The translations under genes and the position numbers were made by a program. The notes under the pieces are model-generated. The model did no database searches, was not told where the DNA came from, and saw nothing but the letters and a program-made list of their open reading frames with translations. DNA of 12,481 nt, from assembly GCA_035641235.1 (NCBI GenBank), contig DASQUP010000228.1, positions 1 to 12,481 on the forward strand, in the 5' to 3' direction. The stretch is from DASQUP01 sp035641235 (GTDB taxonomy: Bacteria > Actinomycetota > CADDZG01 > WHSQ01). Positions 7,169 to 12,481 of the stretch are shown here, one piece after another; position 1 is the first letter of the stretch; each line of letters opens with the position of its first letter.

Positions 7169-7226
7169 CCGCCCTTTCTGTCTGCTGAGAACCGCGTATA
7201 TCGCGGTTCTGAGCAGACAGAACGAG
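7169..7226 (+). repeat. 58-bp palindromic element, copy 2 (between convergent genes); possible bidirectional terminator
   Basis: Same element and orientation as the copy at 2990-3047, with one base changed: G7189 here, A3010 there. The change restores a G-C pair with C7209, so this copy has 20 base pairs and a single G-G mismatch in the inverted repeat at 7176-7222, loop TATAT. It fills the gap between the permease stop (7160-7162) and the stop of the short aldehyde dehydrogenase on the other strand (7230-7232). The position suits a two-way terminator, but neither strand has a U-run after the stem. Confidence 0.9.
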
Positions 7227-7229
7227 AAA

Positions 7230-8066
7230 TCAGGTTCCCTTGGGGTGCCAGACCGTCTTCATCTCCATGAAGGCGGTCGCCTCGTATGGGCTCGGCGCGC
7301 CGTCCGGGTGGATGACACGCTTCACGTTGTTCGCGCCCAACCCCTCGACCTCGGTGCGAAGAGCATCGGGCACTCCGCCCACGTCGAGCGCATCGACGTC
7401 CTGATGGCCTGCAAGCACCGGGACGAGTTCGTTCTTGAATCCGGTCAGCAGGTTCACGACTCCGCCCGGAACATCGGAGGTGGCCATACATTCGGCGAGT
7501 TCGATCGCCGGCAGAGGATGGGCCTCCGAAGTCAGCACGATCGTCGTGTTCCCGCCACAAAGGGCCGGAGCCAGGCGCCGGACCAGTCCTAGCAGCGACG
7601 GCATCTCCGGAGCGACGATCCCGCAGACACCCGTCGGCTCCGGGACGGTGATGTTGAAATACGGGCCGGCCACAGGGTTGAGCCCGCCGATCACCTGCGT
7701 CAGTTTGTCGGTCCAGCCCGCGTACCACACCCACAAGTCGATGGCCTCGTCGACCTGTCGCTCGGCACCGCCGGCACCCTCGGCCCCGGCAACCGCCGCC
7801 ACGAGGTCGGCGCGCCGGGATTCCATCATCTCGGCGATCCGATACAGGATCTGCCCTCGGTTGTAGGCCGTGAGCGAACCCCACTTCCCAAAGGCCTTGC
7901 GCGCCGCTGCAACTGCGTCGCGGACGTCCTTGCGCGAGGCCCGCGCCGCATTTGCGAGGAACTCACCGTCGTTCGAACGAACTTCAAAAGAGCGCCCCGA
8001 CTCCGAGCGCGGGAACGCGCCCCCCATATAGAGCTTGTAGGTCTTTCGCACATCCAAACGACTCAT
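7230..8066 (-). CDS. Short non-catalytic aldehyde-dehydrogenase-like protein (ALDH16 pseudo-domain-like)
   Basis: 278 aa against about 480 for a normal aldehyde dehydrogenase. Residues 8-245 follow the N-terminal Rossmann domain of the family. The usual PWN is replaced by PEM (153-155), the VLKP lysine region reads VLTS (177-180), and FTGS is replaced by DVGG (228-231). The protein then jumps to an ALDH-like C-terminal tail (MEMKTVW, 267-273). The catalytic domain with the nucleophilic Cys and general-base Glu is absent, so no dehydrogenase activity of its own is expected. The start ATG overlaps the stop of the complete dehydrogenase (ATGA, 8063-8066), so the two are probably made together and may form a complex. 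ALDH16 proteins fuse a catalytic and a pseudo-ALDH domain; this looks like the second half as a separate gene. It is not obviously a decayed gene, as the frame is intact. Confidence 0.85.
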   Translation of the reverse strand: MSRLDVRKTYKLYMGGAFPRSESGRSFEVRSNDGEFLANAARASRKDVRDAVAAARKAFGKWGSLTAYNRGQILYRIAEMMESRRADLVAAVAGAEGAGGAERQVDEAIDLWVWYAGWTDKLTQVIGGLNPVAGPYFNITVPEPTGVCGIVAPEMPSLLGLVRRLAPALCGGNTTIVLTSEAHPLPAIELAECMATSDVPGGVVNLLTGFKNELVPVLAGHQDVDALDVGGVPDALRTEVEGLGANNVKRVIHPDGAPSPYEATAFMEMKTVWHPKGT

Positions 8067-9505
8067 AGGGCCACCAACTTTGTGTACGCCTCGAGGCCGT
8101 GGCGACCGCCCTCTCGCCCGAAGCCCGATTCCTTGTATCCGCCGAACGGGCTCGTCGGATCGAAGCGGTTGAACGTGTTCGCCCACACCACCCCGGCGCG
8201 CAGGCGGTCGGCCATCCACAAGATGCGCGAGCCCTTTTCGGTCCACACTCCCGCGGAGAGTCCGTATGCGGTGTTGTTTGCCTTTTCGACGGCCTCCTCA
8301 GGAGTCCTGAAAGTCATCACCGACAGCACCGGCCCGAAAATCTCCTCTTGTGCGATGCGATGCGATTGAGACACTCCGGTAAAGACGGTTGGAGGAAAGA
8401 AGAACCCGCGGTCGGGGATATCGCATGGCGGCTGATAGAGCTCGGCGCCCTCCTCGACACCAACACCGACCAAGCGCTTTATCTTCTCGAGCTGATCACG
8501 CGAGTTGATCGCTCCGATGTCGGTGTTCTTGTCGAGCGGATCGCCCAAGCGCAGGGTCGTCAGACGCCGCTTGAGTTTGTCGAGCAACCGCTCGGCGATC
8601 GACTCCTGCACGAGCAGCCTCGAGCCGGCGCAGCACACATGGCCCTGGTTAAAGAAGATGCCGTTGATGATGCCCTCGATAGCCTGATCAAGCGGGGCAT
8701 CGTCGAAGATGACGTTGGCGGCTTTGCCTCCGAGCTCGAGCGTGAGATGTTTGCCGGATCCGGCAATAGCTTTCTGGATCTCCTTGCCAACCTCCGTCGA
8801 CCCGGTGAACGCAACCTTGTTCACGTCGGGGTGACGCACCAATGCTGCACCGGTCGCGCCCGCTCCCGTAACGATGTTCACCACACCGGCCGGGAGCTCA
8901 GCCTGCTCGCAGATCTCGGCAAAGAGCAGCGCCGTCAAGGGAGTTGTCTCGGCCGGCTTCAGCACGACGGTGTTGCCGCAGGCAATGGCCGGCGCGATCT
9001 TCCACGCGAGCATCAACAACGGGAAGTTCCACGGTATGACCTGCGCGCACACGCCGAGCGGTTCGGCGCGCCGGCCGGGAAACGCGTACTCGAGCTTGTC
9101 GGCCCACCCCGCGTAGTAGAAGAAGTGCGCCGCACTTAGCGGTATGTCGACGTCACGGCTCTCCTTGATGGGTTTGCCGCCGTTCATCGACTCGAGGACT
9201 GCAAGCTCGCGGCTCCGTTCGGCAATGATCCGAGCGATCCGGAAGATGTACTTGGCTCGGTCTGTCGGAGCGAGTTCCGACCACTCCCCGAACGCCTTGC
9301 GCGCCGCGCCCACCGCGTTGTCGATGTCGGCTTCCCCGGCAATCGGGATCGCCGAGAGGACTTCCTCGGTCCCGGGGTTGATGGTCTTGAAGTACTCGCC
9401 GTCGATCGGATCGACGAACTCGCCTCCGATGAATAGTCCGTACGTGTCTCTGACAGAGACAATTTCGGTCGACTCGGGGGCCGGTGCGTATTCCCAGTGC
9501 GCCAT
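8063..9505 (-). CDS. NAD(P)+-dependent aldehyde dehydrogenase
   Basis: Full-length cytoplasmic aldehyde dehydrogenase (480 aa) that oxidises an aldehyde to the acid. Catalytic features are complete: oxyanion Asn160 in IPWNFP, cofactor-binding VLKPAE (181-186) and FTGS (233-236), general base Glu257 in LELGGK, nucleophile Cys291 in GHVCCAGSR, EEIFGP (387-392), and a PFGGYKESGFGRE tail motif (453-465). The ATG at 9505 lies 5 bp after the deoC stop and just ahead of the conserved domain; an in-frame extension to 9631 falls inside deoC. Next to deoC, acetaldehyde from deoxyribose-phosphate cleavage is the likely substrate (inference). Its stop overlaps the start of the short ALDH gene. Together the two proteins total 758 residues, close to the length of bacterial ALDH16 as I recall it. 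Confidence 0.95.
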   Translation of the reverse strand: MAHWEYAPAPESTEIVSVRDTYGLFIGGEFVDPIDGEYFKTINPGTEEVLSAIPIAGEADIDNAVGAARKAFGEWSELAPTDRAKYIFRIARIIAERSRELAVLESMNGGKPIKESRDVDIPLSAAHFFYYAGWADKLEYAFPGRRAEPLGVCAQVIPWNFPLLMLAWKIAPAIACGNTVVLKPAETTPLTALLFAEICEQAELPAGVVNIVTGAGATGAALVRHPDVNKVAFTGSTEVGKEIQKAIAGSGKHLTLELGGKAANVIFDDAPLDQAIEGIINGIFFNQGHVCCAGSRLLVQESIAERLLDKLKRRLTTLRLGDPLDKNTDIGAINSRDQLEKIKRLVGVGVEEGAELYQPPCDIPDRGFFFPPTVFTGVSQSHRIAQEEIFGPVLSVMTFRTPEEAVEKANNTAYGLSAGVWTEKGSRILWMADRLRAGVVWANTFNRFDPTSPFGGYKESGFGREGGRHGLEAYTKLVAL

Positions 9506-9510
9506 GTGGA

Positions 9511-10434
9511 TCAGTCCAGTGTGTAGCGGTCGGGGTCCGAATAGAAGCCGGTGCGCTGCTTGTCTATCTGCATGAGCAGGTCGTTGACCAAGGACGAGGC
9601 GCCGATCCGGAACATGTCGGGATCGAGCCATTCCTCGCCGAGTGTCTCGTGAACGATTACGAGGTAACGGATCGCATCCTTGGAGGTACGGATGCCGCCG
9701 GCAACCTTCAAGCCGACCCTACGTCCTGTGAGATCGGCGAAGTCTCTAATCGCCTCCGCCATAACGAGCGCAGACGGCAGTGTGGCGGCCGGTGAGATCT
9801 TGCCGGTCGAAGTCTTGATGAAGTCGGACCCGGCGGCCATTGCAACGAGGGACGCCCGCCGAATCCGGTCGTAGGTGCCAAGCTCGCCGGTCTCGAGGAT
9901 CGTCTTGACGTGCGCAGACCCGGCCGCTTCCTTTGAGAGCGCGACCTCCTCGAAAACGGCCTCGTCGTCACCCGCCATAAACGCCCCGCGGCTGATGACG
10001 ATGTCGACCTCGTCGGCTCCTGCCGCGACGGCGTCCCGGATCTCCTGGAGGCGAACCTCGAGGCTCGACTGCCCGGAGGGGAAAGCAGTGGCGACGGATG
10101 CGATATGGACGCCCGATCCCTGCAGCACCTCCACGGCGGTCGGGACGAGGCGCGGATAAATGCAGAGGGCCGCTACCGACGGGATCGAAGGATCCGCCGG
10201 GTTGGGCCGCTTCGCCTTCGTCGCGAGCTGGCGGACCTTGCCCGGCGAGTCAACGCCTTCGAGCGTGGTGAGATCGCAGCAGCGAATCGCCAGCTCGAGC
10301 GCCCAGAGCTTCGATTCCTTCTTGATAGAGCGCTTCGCAAGCGACGCCGCACGCTCTTCGGCCCCCACCGCGTCGACACTCCCCCCGACGCGATCCACGA
10401 ATTCGAGCGAAAGAGTCGTCGGCGTCGACGCCAT
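9511..10434 (-). CDS. deoC: Deoxyribose-phosphate aldolase, long eukaryote-like form
   Basis: Class I aldolase that splits 2-deoxy-D-ribose 5-phosphate into glyceraldehyde 3-phosphate and acetaldehyde in deoxynucleoside catabolism. Active-site residues are visible: Schiff-base Lys207 in FIKTSTGK, the second Lys243 in GLKVAGGIRT, and Asp144 in DEVDIVIS. It has 307 residues against about 259 in E. coli DeoC. The N-terminal extension with KKE and DLTTLEG (near 39-60), and segments such as KTILETGELGT (177-187) and the FRIGAS region near the C-terminus, resemble the animal DERA proteins more than E. coli DeoC. The ATG at 10434 has AGGAAGG about 8 nt upstream and lies 15 bp after the mrp stop. It probably shares a transcript with mrp and the two dehydrogenase genes. 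Confidence 0.95.
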   Translation of the reverse strand: MASTPTTLSLEFVDRVGGSVDAVGAEERAASLAKRSIKKESKLWALELAIRCCDLTTLEGVDSPGKVRQLATKAKRPNPADPSIPSVAALCIYPRLVPTAVEVLQGSGVHIASVATAFPSGQSSLEVRLQEIRDAVAAGADEVDIVISRGAFMAGDDEAVFEEVALSKEAAGSAHVKTILETGELGTYDRIRRASLVAMAAGSDFIKTSTGKISPAATLPSALVMAEAIRDFADLTGRRVGLKVAGGIRTSKDAIRYLVIVHETLGEEWLDPDMFRIGASSLVNDLLMQIDKQRTGFYSDPDRYTLD

Positions 10435-10449
10435 GGTCGGAACCTTCCT

Positions 10450-11604
10450 CTAATGGTGATGGTGGTGATGCTCATGGCCGTGTCCTCCCATGGCGCCGGA
10501 CATGAGCGGCAGGTTGATGCGTTTCGCTGGTTTGGGTTTCGGGGGCAGCAGGTTCACAAGCTCTTTGGCCGATTCGTCGAGCTTCTGCGCCACCTCGGAA
10601 TCGGGGTTCTGCAGCACGATCGGCGCGCCGGAGTCGGCGAACTTGCGTAGGTCGGGATCGATGGGGATCTCGCCGAGGAGCGGGACCCGGAGGCGCTCGG
10701 CGAGGGCCGCGCCACCGCCCTCCCCGAAGATGTTGTAGACCTTGCCGTCGTCCCCGCGGAAGTACGACATGTTTTCGACGACGCCGGCGACGCGGAGTCC
10801 CGTCTTCTCCGCCATGAAGCCCGCCCGCTGCGCGACCTTCTCTGCCACCGCTTGTGGCGTGGTCACGATCACCATCGACGCGCCTGGGAGGAACTGGGCG
10901 ATCGAGATCGAGACGTCACCCGTGCCCGGCGGAAGGTCCACCAGTAGGTACTCGGGTTCGTCCCAGTGGACGTCCGTCAGGAACTGCTGGAGGGCCTTGT
11001 GCAGCATCGGCCCGCGCCACACGACGGGGTTGTCCTCGGTGGTGAACAGTCCGATTGAGACGATCTTCACGCCGAACATCTCGGGCGGCATGATCATGTC
11101 GTCGACGACGGTGGGGCGCTCGTGCACGCCGAGCATCCGAGGGATGGAGAAACCCCACACGTCGGCATCGAGCAGGCCGACGGTGTGCCCGAGCTTTGAG
11201 AGCGAGGCGGCGAGATTCACCGTTGTGGTCGACTTGCCGACGCCGCCCTTTCCGGACCCGACGGCGATGACCTGGGTCGGCGAGTCCGAGCGTGCGAACG
11301 GGGCAGGCGACTCCTTGCGGACGCCGCCGATCACGGCCTGGCGCTCCTCCTCGGTCATCGAGGTGAGCTCGACGGCGACGTTTTCGATGTCCGGGTACGA
11401 CTCGATCAGTTTGGCGGGAATGACCTCCTGGAAGAACGACTTCAGGGGGCAGCCCGGAATCGTGAGGGCCACTAGAACGGAAACACGGCGGTCCTCGATG
11501 GCGATGTTCCGAACCATGTTGAGGTCGTTCAGGCCCCGGTGCAGCTCGGGGTCCTGGATCTGACCGAGGACCTCCGAGATCTGTTCCTGGGTGGGCATGG
11601 GCAT
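10450..11604 (-). CDS. mrp: Mrp/ApbC (NBP35-like) P-loop ATPase without the CxxC motif, with a His-rich tail
   Basis: Cytoplasmic ATPase of the Mrp family (384 aa), whose members act as iron-sulfur cluster carriers. An N-terminal MIP18/DUF59 domain (about 5-95, with TIPGCP at 48-53) precedes the ATPase domain. That domain has the deviant Walker A GKGGVGKS (118-125), DADVWG (146-151), and Walker B LLVDLPPGTGD (220-230). After VENMSYF (276-282), where many Mrp proteins carry the cluster-binding CxxC, this one reads RGDDGKV, so the usual bridging cluster ligands are missing; some actinobacterial homologues also lack them. The last ten residues contain eight histidines, ending in six, which could bind metal. 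The ATG at 11604 has AGGAG 9 nt upstream. It is the first gene of the deoC/ALDH group, and its link with those enzymes is unexplained. Confidence 0.93.
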   Translation of the reverse strand: MPMPTQEQISEVLGQIQDPELHRGLNDLNMVRNIAIEDRRVSVLVALTIPGCPLKSFFQEVIPAKLIESYPDIENVAVELTSMTEEERQAVIGGVRKESPAPFARSDSPTQVIAVGSGKGGVGKSTTTVNLAASLSKLGHTVGLLDADVWGFSIPRMLGVHERPTVVDDMIMPPEMFGVKIVSIGLFTTEDNPVVWRGPMLHKALQQFLTDVHWDEPEYLLVDLPPGTGDVSISIAQFLPGASMVIVTTPQAVAEKVAQRAGFMAEKTGLRVAGVVENMSYFRGDDGKVYNIFGEGGGAALAERLRVPLLGEIPIDPDLRKFADSGAPIVLQNPDSEVAQKLDESAKELVNLLPPKPKPAKRINLPLMSGAMGGHGHEHHHHHH

Positions 11605-11715
11605 TCAGATCAGCTCCTTCACAAGCGTAGGTTCCAAGGTTAAGGCAAAACTGGCCCTTTGCCCCCATGCGAGAGGTGCCGGCGCGCCGAATTGGCATCT
11701 CGTGTTGAAGTCGGT
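11605..11715. other. Spacer upstream of mrp with a weak hairpin
   Basis: GGCAAA (11644-11649) and TTTGCC (11658-11663) can form a 6-bp stem with an 8-nt loop, downstream of the lipid-kinase gene. It might terminate that gene, but there is no U-run. I found no -35/-10 pair with acceptable spacing for mrp, so mrp may be transcribed from this spacer by an unusual promoter or read through from the kinase gene. Confidence 0.3.
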
Positions 11716-12481
11716 TCAGATCACTATGTTCAGGGCGTCGGGAACGAGGCCAAGCTCGAGGTCGGTCCGCTCTCCGATGTAGTCCCCGTCCACCTGCACC
11801 GGCAACGGGTGGTCGGCAGTCACCCGGGCGCTCGCCAGGTCGTGGTGGTAAGCCGCGCTCCTCCACCGAACATGGGAGCGGCTCACGAAGAGGGAATAGG
11901 CCAGCCGCGGGATCGCCGCGCCGCGAATCCGTCCGAAGCCGAGCACATCCAGACCCTTGTCGAGGTCGGCTCCCGGACAGGCATCAACGGCCCATCGCCT
12001 GAAGTACGTGAATGGGCGGCCGTTACAGCAGACAACCAGTACGACCCGCCGCGGCTCGTGTCCGTCTACCTCCAGCGTGATGGTTGGGTCTGCGCCCCGA
12101 TAGTGGCCGATCCCGGCTCGCAGCGCCTGGGAGAGCCACAACCACTCGCCGCGTTCCCGCTTGCCTTCAGGATCGGCCTCAACCCGTCTGACGACCTCGG
12201 CATCGAGGCCCATGCCTGCGGAGAAGAGGAAGAACCTGCCGTCCGCACGCCCGACGTTGATCCTCCGCGTTTTCGACGACTTCAGGTGAGCCGCGAGGAG
12301 TGCCGTGGCGTCGATCGGATCGGCTGGAAGTCCGAGTGAGCGCGCCATCACGTTGGTGCTCCCTCCCGGCAGGATGCCGAGTGCTACGTCCGTCGACACG
12401 AGGCCCTGAGCTGCCTCGTTGATCGTTCCGTCTCCTCCGAAAGCGACTACTGCATGGAAGCCACGGTCGGCCGCATCGCGC
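11716..12481 (-). CDS. Diacylglycerol/lipid kinase family protein (YegS/DgkB-like), 5' end cut by the window
   Basis: The frame is open from the right edge to the stop at 11716-11718, so the N-terminus lies outside the window; 254 complete codons are visible. The nucleotide-binding GGDGT motif is encoded at 12438-12424 within VVAFGGDGTINEAAQG. It is followed about 15 residues later by LPGGSTNVMARSLGLP, the second conserved block of the family, and later by a C-terminal beta-rich domain with FSAGMGLDAEVV and VQVDGDY. Such enzymes phosphorylate diacylglycerol or related lipids with ATP at the membrane face. An internal GTG at 12399 would give a shorter reading, but it would remove GGDGT and is not the true start. 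It runs in the same direction as mrp, 111 bp upstream, so it may or may not share a transcript. Confidence 0.9.
   Translation of the reverse strand, partial: RDAADRGFHAVVAFGGDGTINEAAQGLVSTDVALGILPGGSTNVMARSLGLPADPIDATALLAAHLKSSKTRRINVGRADGRFFLFSAGMGLDAEVVRRVEADPEGKRERGEWLWLSQALRAGIGHYRGADPTITLEVDGHEPRRVVLVVCCNGRPFTYFRRWAVDACPGADLDKGLDVLGFGRIRGAAIPRLAYSLFVSRSHVRWRSAAYHHDLASARVTADHPLPVQVDGDYIGERTDLELGLVPDALNIVI

Noticed and set aside
7169..7226. Classical intrinsic terminator
   Set aside because: Stem strength is ample, but there is no U-run on either strand and the same element occurs in a promoter region; kept as a repeat with possible terminator function.
2980..7240. Composite transposon bounded by the palindromes
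   Set aside because: No transposase or integrase lies inside, and the outer flanks (GCACCTC on the left, AAATCAGG on the right) show no target-site duplication. A cassette or repeat-family explanation remains open.
8063..8066. The ALDH/short-ALDH junction as a sequencing frameshift in one fused gene
   Set aside because: The complete dehydrogenase ends with a normal family C-terminus and the short gene begins with a fresh ATG and a new ALDH N-terminus, so a genuine ATGA overlap is simpler. Raw-read checking would settle it.
8099..9139. Long plus-strand frame opposite the complete aldehyde dehydrogenase
   Set aside because: It is the antisense shadow of a gene with all catalytic motifs; the Arg-rich, low-complexity translation is typical of such shadows.

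Overview
The window looks like chromosomal DNA of a high-GC actinobacterium. I could not place it further from sequence alone. The base composition is GC-rich, several start codons are GTG, genes are packed with 4-bp start/stop overlaps, and the protein families are typical of Actinobacteria, including uncultured Acidimicrobiia-like lineages. No mobile element, CRISPR array, rRNA or tRNA was seen.

Layout. (1) Positions 1-123 may hold the start of a small cysteine-containing gene that runs off the left edge; 124-293 is non-coding and carries inverted repeats downstream of the first operon. (2) Positions 294-2878, minus strand: a three-gene polar amino-acid ABC importer (lipoprotein binding protein, permease, ATPase), with a good -35/-10 promoter at 2941-2970. 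(3) Positions 3076-7162, plus strand: a three-gene ABC module of the FtsX/LolD/MacB type, made of two different ATPases and one 10-TM double-FtsX permease. The genes are joined by two GTGA overlaps. (4) Positions 7230-11604, minus strand: mrp, deoC, a complete aldehyde dehydrogenase and a short non-catalytic aldehyde dehydrogenase, closely spaced or overlapping and probably one operon. (5) Positions 11716-12481, minus strand: a diacylglycerol-kinase-like gene cut by the right edge.

How the genes work together. The importer probably takes up a polar amino acid. The double-FtsX module probably extracts or exports a hydrophobic or peptide substrate; no adaptor, binding protein or two-component system accompanies it. 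DeoC cleaves deoxyribose 5-phosphate to glyceraldehyde 3-phosphate and acetaldehyde, and the dehydrogenase pair is suited to oxidise the acetaldehyde. The pair resembles a two-gene version of the two-domain ALDH16 family, and the DeoC is of the long, eukaryote-like form.

The most striking unexplained signal is a 58-bp element (2990-3047 and 7169-7226). It contains a 47-bp near-perfect palindrome, is present twice in the same orientation with one base difference, and brackets the double-FtsX module exactly. One copy lies in a divergent promoter region and the other between two convergent stop codons, so a simple terminator role does not explain both.
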